Source of the DNA: Streptomyces sp. NBC_01549
GTDB taxonomy: Bacteria > Actinomycetota > Actinomycetes > Streptomycetales > Streptomycetaceae
Length of the DNA stretch: 64,000 bases
NCBI RefSeq assembly: GCF_026339955.1
Contig: NZ_JAPEPW010000004.1
Coordinates: 124,001-188,000, forward strand
Direction of reading: 5' to 3'
The position numbers and the translations under genes were made by a program. The notes beneath the pieces are model-generated. The model made no database searches. It saw nothing but the letters and a program-made list of their open reading frames with translations, and had not been told where the DNA came from. Below, one piece after another: positions 46,718 through 54,490 of this stretch (positions are counted from its first letter, which is position 1; every line of letters begins with the position of its first letter).

Positions 46718-47048
46718 GTGGCGTCCAGTATCACCTACACCGCCGTGCTCCATGTCCGCAGGGCGACCGCCGAGCATCTCGCGAAGCTGCTGCGCGGGCA
46801 CCGCGAACAGCTCGGGACCCGCAAGGGCACTCGCGCGCTGGGCGTCTTCCGGCAGGCGGTGCTCGTGCTGCGCTGGTTCGTCGACGGTACCCGGCTGGTC
46901 CAACTCGCCCGGGACAACGGCATCTCGGTACCGACCGCCTACCGCTACCTGCACGAAGGGCTGACGGTGCTCGCCGACCACGCTCCCGATCTGTCCACCG
47001 CGCTGGAGAGGGCGGCGGCTGTCAATCCCCTCGAACTGTGGAGATCTT
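46718..47048 (+). pseudogene. IS5-family transposase, N-terminal fragment
   Basis: From GTG 46718: YTAVLHVRRATAEHLAKLLR then RQAVLVLRWFVDGTRLVQLA RDNGISVPTAYRYLHEGL, the N-terminal helix-turn-helix of an IS5-type transposase common in Streptomyces. The DDE part is cut at about 47045 by IS3 sequence. The ~120 bp before it are probably the left IS end. Confidence 0.6.
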
Positions 47049-47345
47049 CTAAGCGGCCCGCTCCAAGGCGGAGTTGGCCCGGTGGTCGTGCTCGTAGTCG
47101 ATCGGACTCTGATATCCACACACGCTGTGTAGTCGGTGCGTGTTGTAGAAGCCGGTGATCCAGCTCGCGATCCGCAGTCGAGCCTCGGTGCGGGTGGCGA
47201 ACGTGTGCCGGTAGACGTACTCGACCTTGAGCACGCTGTTGAACGCCTCGCTGACGGCGTTGTCGAAACACGACCCGACGCGGCCCATGGACTGGGTCAC
47301 GCCCAAGCGACGACAGGCCCGGCGAAAGCGCCGGGAGCCGCTCAG
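47049..47345 (-). pseudogene. IS3-family transposase OrfB, C-terminal fragment
   Basis: RVGSCFDNAVSEAFNSVLKV EYVYRHTFATRTEARLRIAS and NTHRLHSVCGYQSPIDYE form the last part of the IS3 DDE domain including the catalytic Glu (SEAF). Its upstream portion is replaced by IS30 sequence. Confidence 0.75.
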
Positions 47346-47347
47346 GT

Positions 47348-47452
47348 TCAAGGAGTCGTTGCAACACTGTCTGTCAACAAGCGTAGCTGCTCGCTCAATG
47401 CCTCGCCGGGCGTCTTCCAGGCGAGGGTCTTGCGGGGGCGGCTGTTGAGCCT
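47348..47452 (-). pseudogene. IS30-family transposase, C-terminal scrap
   Basis: LNSRPRKTLAWKTPGEALSE then QLRLLTDSVATTP and a stop is the typical C-terminal end of IS30 transposases. Only about 34 residues remain. Confidence 0.65.
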
Positions 47453-47460
47453 TCGGCACC

Positions 47461-47766
47461 GCTGACCGGCTGGCCGGCTTCGCCGGCCTGGCCCCCAGAC
47501 CCCGTGACTCCGGCCGCGTCAGCGGCAATCTGCACCGGCCTCGGCGCTACCACCGCGGGCTACTGCGAGCCATGTACCTGTCGGCCATGGTCAGCCTAAA
47601 GTGCTGCCCCGCGTCCAAGGCCTACTACGACCGCAAGCGCAACGAGGGCAAGAGTCACAAACAGGCTCTGCTGGCCCTCGCCCGCCGCCGCGTCAACGTC
47701 CTGTGGGCGATGATCCGTGACGGAGAGTGCTACCAGCCCGCACAACCCGCTGCCGCGGCGGCTTGA
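47461..47766 (+). pseudogene. IS110-family transposase, C-terminal fragment
   Basis: LAGFAGLAPRPRDSGRVSGN LHRPRRYHRGLLRAMYLSAM and YYDRKRNEGKSHKQALLALA RRRVNVLW make up the final third of an IS110-type transposase with its own stop. It differs from the intact IS110 at 24445 and comes from another element. The DEDD domain is missing. Confidence 0.75.
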
Positions 47767-47779
47767 CAACAAGATTGGG

Positions 47780-48073
47780 AAGCTCCATCTCCAGCTCGCG
47801 TATCCGCTTGTTCTTCTCCGACATCTCCCGCCGCAGCCGCTCCAGCTCGGCGCGCTCGGCCTCGCGCATCCGTCCACCCGGCGGCGCGGGCTCGGTCGGC
47901 CGGTCGGACGACGCCGACCCGTTGCGCCGCCACCGCGACACCCAGCTGTGCAACGTGCCGGAGTGCACGCCGAGTTCCTCGGCGACCTCCGGGATCGGCC
48001 TGCCGGTCTCGATCACGATGCGTACAGCCCCCTCACGAAACTCAGGCGTGTACGTCCGTTGCTTGGACCCCAT
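47780..48073 (-). pseudogene. IS3-family OrfA, 3' truncated
   Basis: From ATG 48073: GSKQRTYTPEFREGAVRIVI ETGRPIPEVAEELGVHSGTL HSWVSRWRR, then a leucine-zipper-like ERAELERLRREMSEKNKRIR. This is the OrfA helix-turn-helix protein of an IS3-group element. It and the OrfB fragment at 47049 have the same orientation and may be the two ends of one IS3 element whose middle was replaced by IS30 and IS110 debris. Confidence 0.75.
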
Positions 48074-48508
48074 GAACCCCAACTTCCCCTGCAATCACGG
48101 ACTCCACGCTACGAGGGGAGGGACATTTGACGCCTCCCCCCGCAGGGCGACGCCGAAGGGCCACAAAACCTTCACCATCTGCACAGCACCGCATCAAGTG
48201 GGTCTACCTACATCAACCTCACCCTCTGCGCTCGTGGCGCACATAAACGCCAAGCTGAGATCAGCCCTCTGGCATTGCCTGCTTGGGACCATGTGCCGGT
48301 GTGGCGCTTGTCGCGGCCGTAGATGACGGTCGCCTTTCCGCGGCCGGGAGTGCGGCGGTCCATCTCGAACAACGAGCCCATCGCCGCCCCCAAGGTCGTG
48401 ACGACACCGTAGGAGACACCCGCCAGAACCGCAGCCAGAGGTTCAAGTTCCCAGCTCAGACAGTCTCCCCAAGGGAGAGCTAAGAAACTACACCCGTTGA
48501 CGAATGGC
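48074..48508. other. Unrecognised stretch
   Basis: A minus-strand frame at about 48210-48400 reads GVSYGVVTTLGAAMGSLFEM then GKATVIYGRDKRHTGTWSQA GN and looks like a real but truncated gene. I cannot name a family and see no start. Confidence 0.35.
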
Positions 48509-48632
48509 TTATCCGAATAGGCCGCTACCCAGGTACTTGTAGCCGGAGTCGGGTGCCAGCGTGACGACGGCCGCCTCTCGCGGCAGTTGGGCCGCGAGGC
48601 GCACCGCCCCATAGACGTTGGCACCGCCTGAG
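48509..48632 (-). pseudogene. Cysteine-synthase-like gene, 3' part (split by IS1380)
   Basis: SGGANVYGAVRLAAQLPREA AVVTLAPDSGYKYLGSGLFG and the stop are the C-terminus of a PLP-dependent cysteine synthase family protein. The rest is at 50304-51117 on the other side of the IS1380 element. Joining the parts through one CTGAG restores FTGVSGGANVYG in frame, so this is a recent knockout. Confidence 0.85.
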
Positions 48633-50303
48633 CCTGGATCCACCGGCTTGATGTCTGTGGACAGTTTCTCGGGGAACGAAGAAGTGCCTTGTGACCTGCG
48701 ATGATGGGGTTTCTCTAGGACCACATCAGGCACGATCAGCAAGGCACTTCCGAGATGCAATCTTCCCATGCCGCAGCGGCGGTCTCATCCGCGTTCGACG
48801 ACCCGAACCTAATCGCGTACGGCGGCCTGGAGCCGGTGGTGCGGTTGGCCGAGCGGTGCGGTCTGCCCGCACTGGTCGGGGAGTACATCCGTCTGCCGGC
48901 CTCGAAGGACGGCACCGGTGCCTTCCCCACAGCGAAAGTGATGTCGCTGGTGGGCGGCATGGTCGCGGGCGCCGACAGCATCGATGACATGCACCGGCTA
49001 CGGCACGGCGCGATGGGCCGCCTGTTCTCCGGTGTGCGGGCCCCGTCCACGCTGGGGTCGTTTCTGCGTTCCTTCACGCACGGGCATGTGAAGCAATTGC
49101 ACGCCGTGGCCCGCCGGTTCCTTCCCGAACTGGCCCGTCACGCCCCGCTGCTGCCCGGCGCGGACCAGGTCGCCTACGTGGACATCGATGACACCATCCG
49201 CCGCACCTACGGCTACGCCAAGCAGGGCACCGGTTACGGATACAGCAAGGTCAAGGGCCTGAACGCGCTGCTCGGCATCGTCTCCACACCCCTGGCCGCC
49301 CCGGTGATCGCCGCCACGAGGCTGCGCAAGGGACCATCGAACTCCGCGCGCGGGGCGGCAGCGTTCGTCGCCGAGACCATCCGCACCGCCCGCGCCTGCG
49401 GCGCGAATGGCCTGCTGGTGATGCGCGCGGACTCGGCGTTCTACGGCGCCGATGTCGTCAACTCCTGCCGGGCGCTGGGCGCGCGGTTCTCCATCACCGT
49501 GCGGATGAACGCTTCCGTCAAGGCCGCCATCGCCCGCATCGATGAGGACGCCTGGATGCCGATCAAGTACCCCAAGGCGGTCTGGGACGAGGAGGGCCAG
49601 TGCTGGATCTCCGACGCCGAGATAGCCGAGACCGGCTACACCGCCTTCACTTCCAAGCCGAAGAAGCAGCAGGTCACCGCCCGTCTGATCGTGCGCCGCG
49701 TCAAACGCCTGAACACTGGCACCGTCCCCGCCGGACAGGGCACGCTGTTTGACACCTGGCGCTACCACGCCGCGTTCACCGACTCCCCGCTCTCCTTGAA
49801 CGATGCCGAGCGTGATCACCGACGGCACGCTGTCGTCGAGCAGGTGATCGCGGATGTCAAGAACAGCGCCTTCGCCCACGCACCCTCCGGGCATTTCCAG
49901 GCCAATGCCGCGTGGCTCGCCCTGGCCGCCCTGGCGCACAACCTGACCCGCGCCGCCGGCGCACTGGCCGGCACGTTCCATGCCAGAGCGACCACCGCCA
50001 CCATCCGTGACCACCTGATCAACGTGCCCGCCCGCCTGGCCCGCTCCGCCCGCCGCCTCACCCTGCACCTGCCCGAACGCTGGCCCTGGAGCACGGACTT
50101 CACCCAGCTCTTCAGCATCGTGCACGCGCCACCAGCCCCCTGACACTCCCCGACCGACCTGCCCGAAAGGGCCCGAGAACTGCGGAAAAGTGGAAAGGCT
50201 GGGCAGACCAGCGGCCACCCCACGCCCGAATCCGCAACTCAGCCCCGACACGCCCTGCACGACCCCGAACCGATCACACCACAATCAAGCCGGTGGATCC
50301 GGG
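48633..50303 (+). mobile_element. IS1380-family insertion sequence, copy 2, with CTGAG duplication
   Basis: 1671 bp, matching copy 1 at 5970-7640 except for one base, with the same 20-bp inverted ends. Target duplication CTGAG is present at 48628-48632 and 50304-50308, so this is an undisturbed simple insertion into the cysteine-synthase-like gene. Confidence 0.95.
48755..50143 (+). CDS. IS1380-family transposase
   Basis: 462 residues, the same protein as at 6092-7480 except for Glu instead of Asp in LPERWPW near the C-terminus. The catalytic-region landmarks YVDIDDTIRR, MRADSAFYG and VVEQVIADVKN are all present. This copy sits in a freshly duplicated target, so it or its twin has been active recently. 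Confidence 0.9.
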   Translation: MQSSHAAAAVSSAFDDPNLIAYGGLEPVVRLAERCGLPALVGEYIRLPASKDGTGAFPTAKVMSLVGGMVAGADSIDDMHRLRHGAMGRLFSGVRAPSTLGSFLRSFTHGHVKQLHAVARRFLPELARHAPLLPGADQVAYVDIDDTIRRTYGYAKQGTGYGYSKVKGLNALLGIVSTPLAAPVIAATRLRKGPSNSARGAAAFVAETIRTARACGANGLLVMRADSAFYGADVVNSCRALGARFSITVRMNASVKAAIARIDEDAWMPIKYPKAVWDEEGQCWISDAEIAETGYTAFTSKPKKQQVTARLIVRRVKRLNTGTVPAGQGTLFDTWRYHAAFTDSPLSLNDAERDHRRHAVVEQVIADVKNSAFAHAPSGHFQANAAWLALAALAHNLTRAAGALAGTFHARATTATIRDHLINVPARLARSARRLTLHLPERWPWSTDFTQLFSIVHAPPAP

Positions 50304-51117
50304 CTGAGACACCGGTGAAGATGCCTTCCTCCTCAGCCAGGCGGGACGTTGTCGCAAACGCGTCGTCGTCGCTGATGATGTCGACCGCGTCGACGGCGTC
50401 AATGTCGAACAGCGGTGGGGCGAAGCCACTCCAGCCCTGCATCGCGAAGACGCCCCGGGTGCCGGCGGTGATACCTGGCGATCCGGCCGGCTCCAAGCCG
50501 ACGATTCGGGGGCGCGGGTCGCGCCGACGGATCGCTGCTGCCACACCGAGCAGGGACGCGCCACTGCCGATACCGGTACAGAACGCTGTCACTGGCAGGT
50601 GCGCGCTCTGGTTCAGGATCTCCATGCCGAGTCCGTCGCGCAGACCGGCGACCACATACGGGTTGTTGAACTGGTCGGTGAAGTAGTGGCCCGGTTGTTG
50701 GGCGAGGTCGGCCGCGCGGGCGCGCATCGCGTCGATGTCGGTCGGCGTGACCGTACCGGGTGCGATGGCGGCGTCGAGCACCTCCACGTCGGCGCCGAGT
50801 GCCCGCATCAGCCGCCGCGGCTCGTCGCTGAAGCAGGCCGACGTGACGATTTTGAGCCGGTACCCCTTGACCGCGCAGACCAGCGCGAGCCCCGGGCCGG
50901 TGCTGCCGCCGGTGTACTCGACGATCGTCATCCCCGGCCTGAGCCTGCCGTCACGTTCGGCTCCCTCGACCATCGCCAACGCCAGCCGGTCCTTCATGGC
51001 GCCAGTTGGGTTGAGGTATTCGAGCTTCACCAGCACCCGGGCACCGGTTGAGGGCGCGAGATGCTGCAGTTCCACGAGCGGCGTGTTGCCGATCGCGGCC
51101 AGCGTTCCTGGTCGCAT
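50304..51117 (-). pseudogene. Cysteine-synthase-like PLP enzyme, 5' part (split by IS1380)
   Basis: From ATG 51117, preceded by AGAGGG: IGNTPLVELQHLAPSTGARV, then NPTGAMKDRLALAM with the PLP-binding Lys, EYTGGSTGPGLALVCAVKGY (the phosphate/substrate loop, TGGSTG for the usual TSGNTG) and TGIGSGASLLGVAAAIRRRD. This is a fold-type II beta-replacement enzyme. The C-terminal 41 residues are stranded at 48509-48632. It is four bases from the amidotransferase-like gene upstream, indicating an operon. The unusual substrate loop suggests the native substrate is not plain O-acetylserine. Confidence 0.85.
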
Positions 51118-51121
51118 CGCG

Positions 51122-51871
51122 TTACCCTCTGCCGGTTGTGACAGGCACGGTGGCCCCGCCCGCAGCGTGTGCGACGGCGGCGTAGGCGAAGGCGCGCACG
51201 ATCGGATGACAACGCCCGTCATCAATGGCGAGTTCGGGTTGGAAGAGCGTGCTCAGGAAGAAGGGGTGTCCTGGTAGTTCGGCGATACGTACGTCGGGGC
51301 CGTCGTGACCGGTGAACCGCATGCCATGCGCGGACAGGACATCCAGGTATTGGGGATTGAGCCCGTACCCGCAGTGGTAGCGCTCCACGGTCCGGTCCAC
51401 GCCGAGGATACGTTCGGCTGCCGAGCCCGGGGTGATGCTGACCATGCCCTCGTGCCCGATGAGGGAGCAGGCCAGGGGTGCGATCAGCGGGCTCTCTGCG
51501 TGCGGGGTGTTCTCGGCGTGGCCGGCAGTGGTGAGCCCGCAGACGTTGCGCGCGAACTCCAGCAGTGTGTGTTGAAACCCACCGCAGGTACCGAGGTAGG
51601 CGATGCCGTTTTCCCGGGCGGTACGGGCTGCCTGGAGCGCGCCGGTCTCGCTGCGGTACGGGCTGCCGGGCAGCAGCCAGATGGCGTCGAACCGGTCCAG
51701 CCTGGTGGCGTGCGCCTCCTCGGTCGGTACCCAGTAGGCGTCCAAGGCGATTCCGTCCCGCTCCCGCAGGGTTTCCAGCAGGAGGGGTATCCGCGTGTGG
51801 GACCGCACGTGCGGCGACCGGTCGCCCACGAGTGCCACCTTCGCCGTATGCGTCTCGTCGTTGCTCTCCAT
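51122..51871 (-). CDS. CTP-synthase C-terminal-domain-related protein (class I amidotransferase fold)
   Basis: 249 residues resembling the glutaminase domain of CTP synthase without the synthetase part. The nucleophile loop is YLGTCGGFQHTLLEFARNV; further landmarks are TPHAESPLIAPLACSLIGHE and RYHCGYGLNPQY. The expected catalytic HPE motif reads FQPE, with Gln for His, as I recall for this subfamily, so ordinary glutaminase activity is doubtful. It is the first gene of an operon with the split cysteine-synthase-like gene and is divergent from LysR. Confidence 0.75.
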   Translation of the reverse strand: MESNDETHTAKVALVGDRSPHVRSHTRIPLLLETLRERDGIALDAYWVPTEEAHATRLDRFDAIWLLPGSPYRSETGALQAARTARENGIAYLGTCGGFQHTLLEFARNVCGLTTAGHAENTPHAESPLIAPLACSLIGHEGMVSITPGSAAERILGVDRTVERYHCGYGLNPQYLDVLSAHGMRFTGHDGPDVRIAELPGHPFFLSTLFQPELAIDDGRCHPIVRAFAYAAVAHAAGGATVPVTTGRG

Positions 51872-51923
51872 GGGCTCATCGTGCGCAGCCCGCAGTTATT
51901 AGTCCAACGAGAAATCATCGTTG

Positions 51924-51940
51924 AAGTATCAGAGATACTT
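51924..51940. promoter_or_regulatory. LysR-type operator palindrome
   Basis: AAGTATC-AGA-GATACTT is a perfect 7+3+7 inverted repeat of the T-N11-A type, ending 6 bp before the LysR start and 52 bp from the divergent gene. It is the expected autoregulatory LysR site. Confidence 0.75.
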
Positions 51941-51946
51941 ATAGTC

Positions 51947-52858
51947 ATGGACGTCAACCTCCTGCGCACCTTCGTGGCGGTAGCCCGTGAAGGGTCCTTC
52001 TCCGCCGCCGCATGCGACCTCGGCTACACCCAGTCCGCGGTTTCCCAGCAGGTCGCCACGTTGGAGAAGGACCTCGGGGTGCAACTGCTGCACCGTCGCC
52101 CGGTCATCCCGACCGAGGCCGGGCAGCGACTCCTGGAGCACGCCACGCCGATCCTGCTGCGCCTCAACGCCGCCCGGACCGACGTCCAGCGCCTGTCAGG
52201 CGAACCGCCGGCCCGTCTGACCCTCGGGGCGTCGCCGCTCGCCGACATCCGGCACACCATCGCCGTACTCACCGAACTGCAGCGCTCGATGCCGCGCTTG
52301 ACGATCGTCGTGAGAACCATGGGCCGTGATGGTGTCCTCGAGACCGTCGCCAACGGCGACGCGGACCTTGGTCTCGTCGACGGAGTCACCGCCGCCAGCG
52401 ACCCGCTCCGCCTGCTCGACAGCGGTCCGCTCACCACGGTCGCCCTGACCGAGGAATCCGTCGCCGTGGCCCTGCCCGGCACGCACCCCCTGGCAAGCCG
52501 TAGCCGACTCCGTCTGGACGACCTCGTCGACGCTGTCTGGATCGACGCACCCGACGTCGCCACACCGCTGGACCGGATGCGGGCCGTCGCACGCACCGAC
52601 GGGTTCCGCTCCAGCCTGCACTACGACGGCACCGATGTGCGCAGTCTCCTGGCCCTCGTCGCGGCCGGCGCTGGGCTCGCCCTGCTTCCCGCGTCCGCCG
52701 TGCAACACCAACGAGAGGGCGAACCCGATGTGACCGGTGTCCCACTCTCGACTCCCCACCTCGTCCACCGCACCGAACTCGTCCACGGCAACCTGACGGG
52801 TCCCGCCACGACGCTCACGGCGGCGATCCACCGGCACGCCGTAACAGGCCGACACTGA
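51947..52858 (+). CDS. LysR-family transcriptional regulator
   Basis: 303 residues: an N-terminal winged helix (MDVNLLRTFVAVAREGSFSA AACDLGYTQSAVSQQVATLE KDLGVQLL) and a full periplasmic-binding-like effector domain with ADLGLVDG and VAAGAGLALLPASAV. It is divergent from the amidotransferase-like/PLP operon and very probably controls it through the 51924 palindrome, with a pathway metabolite as co-inducer. Confidence 0.85.
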   Translation: MDVNLLRTFVAVAREGSFSAAACDLGYTQSAVSQQVATLEKDLGVQLLHRRPVIPTEAGQRLLEHATPILLRLNAARTDVQRLSGEPPARLTLGASPLADIRHTIAVLTELQRSMPRLTIVVRTMGRDGVLETVANGDADLGLVDGVTAASDPLRLLDSGPLTTVALTEESVAVALPGTHPLASRSRLRLDDLVDAVWIDAPDVATPLDRMRAVARTDGFRSSLHYDGTDVRSLLALVAAGAGLALLPASAVQHQREGEPDVTGVPLSTPHLVHRTELVHGNLTGPATTLTAAIHRHAVTGRH

Positions 52859-52923
52859 CCCTCGACCGCGTACCCGGCCCTGTGCTCGTATAGCTGCCGC
52901 CCCCGACAAGTAGCTGTCGGTAA

Positions 52924-53793
52924 GGCGCTGTCACGTTGGCTGACGGTCTGAGATGGTCTCCAAGTCGTCGATCACGCTCGGGAGGGGATCGCGCGTGGCG
53001 AGCACGCGGCCGTCGTACAAGGGCCACCGGTACCCGGTGGAGATCATCTCCCACTGCGTGTGGCTCTGTACTTCCGGTTCCCGCTCAGCTTCCGCGAGGT
53101 CGAGGAGCTGATGCTCGAGCGCGGCGGCGTCGTCTCCTACGAGACGGTCCGCCGGTGGTGCCGGAAATTCGGGCAGTCCTACGCCGACGCGCTGCGCCGA
53201 CGCCGCCCCAGGCCAGGCGACAATTGGCATCTGGACGAGGTCTTCGTCAAGACCAACGGCGAGCGGAAGTACCTGTGGCGCGCGGTGGACCAGGACGGCA
53301 ACGTCCTGGACATCCTGGTCCAGAGCCGCCGCGACAAGGACGCGGCCAGGCGTTTCTTTCGGAAGCTGATGAAGAAGACCCGGTCGGTGCCCCGCGTCAT
53401 TGTGACCGACAAGCTCCGGTCCTACGGTGCCGCCCACCGCGAGGTGATGCCCTCGGTCGAGCACCGCTCCCACAAGGGCCTGAACAACCGGGCCGAGAAC
53501 TCCCACCAGCCCACCCGGCAGCGCGAACGCGCGATGAAAGGCTTCCGCTCCGTCGGCGCAGCCCAACGGTTCCTGTCGGCCTTCAGCGGCATCTCACCCC
53601 ACTTCCGACCCTCGCGCCACCTGATGACCGCCACCGAACACCGCCTCGAGATGACCATCCGCTTCACCATCTGGGACCAGATCACCGGAGTCGTCGGCCA
53701 GCCCACCAGGGCCTGACCCCGGGACTGCCACCCGGCCCGACCCGCGCAGACGCGACCTCAGACACCTCACCCCCTCAACAACGTGACAACGCC
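52924..53793 (+). mobile_element. IS6-family element, copy 4, complete ends
   Basis: 870 bp from GGCGCTGTCACGTTGGCTGA to AACAACGTGACAACGCC. It is nearly identical to copy 1 (953-1804), including the transposase frameshift, with small differences such as an extra TCG before GATCACG. Flanking octamers GTCGGTAA and CCGGCGAG do not match. It forms the left boundary of the peptide export operon. Confidence 0.85.
53060..53716 (+). pseudogene. IS6-family transposase, N-terminal frameshift
   Basis: 218 residues with an intact DDE core (WHLDEVFVKTNGE, VTDKLRSYGAAH, NRAENSHQPTRQRE). The upstream YKGHRYPVEIISHCVWL segment lies in another frame because of the extra CT shared with copy 1. A GTG at 53060 allows restart. 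Its spread despite the shift implies help from intact copies or tolerance of the shorter protein. Confidence 0.75.
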
Positions 53794-54001
53794 CCGGCGA
53801 GGTCTGAAAACACCGCCTTGGCCGCCCGCCATCCTCCTCTGCGAATGGCTCGGCCCCCGAACGGATTCCCCCATGGCCGTGGCACCTGTGGCGGGAGTAC
53901 CGGTGCCGGGGAACCGCGGCTGAAGGGGGCGCCGTCGGCGTCTTGGGCGTTCGACCTCGATCCGGACACACTCGGCCGTTCAAGCCAGGTCGAGGGGCTC
54001 C

Positions 54002-54490
54002 TCAGTCATTCAGCCTCTCCGGACGGCGGCCACAGCCGGTCCGCGAACGTCTCGGCAGCCTGACCACACCAAGTATCCGCTCAAGGGGGAAGTAGCCGAA
54101 CTCCCGCGAATCGAAGCTCGCCGAGCTGTTGTCACCCAGGAGCACGGCCATGCCGTCCGGCACGCGTTCGCCGGACACGTCGGCGAGCGCCGGAATGCCA
54201 CAGCTCGGGACCGGATCCCCAGGCAGGGCAACGACCCGCTTGATCATCCAGCGGCGCCTCGCCACGAGGGAGGGAGCGGCCTTCGCCACGAGCGGCCGCT
54301 GCCTCCAGCCACGCGTCCCGAAGGGGGATTCGACGACCACCACCCGGCCGACCTCCGGCTTCGTGCCCCGGATCACCAGCACCTGATCACGGTCCCGGAA
54401 CGTCGGCTCCATGCTCACGCCGTCGACGGTGACAGCCACCAGTCGGCGGGTGAGCGCGGCGGCGACGACCGAGGCGTGGTCCGCGATCAT
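54002..54490 (-). CDS. S26 signal-peptidase-like protease of the Cys-rich peptide operon
   Basis: 162 residues, a short S26 protease. The catalytic Ser26 is in VDGVSMEPTF and Lys84 in WMIKRVVALPGD; the late GDNSSASFDSREFGYFPLER block is also characteristic. The N-terminal helix (ASVVAAALTRRLVAVTV) is only weakly hydrophobic. ATG 54490 overlaps the ABC exporter stop in ATGA. Because the exporter lacks a C39 peptidase, this protease is the best candidate to remove the precursor leader, for which an ASA motif lies just before the Cys-rich part. That role is inferred; a housekeeping-like role is the alternative. Confidence 0.75.
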   Translation of the reverse strand: MIADHASVVAAALTRRLVAVTVDGVSMEPTFRDRDQVLVIRGTKPEVGRVVVVESPFGTRGWRQRPLVAKAAPSLVARRRWMIKRVVALPGDPVPSCGIPALADVSGERVPDGMAVLLGDNSSASFDSREFGYFPLERILGVVRLPRRSRTGCGRRPERLND

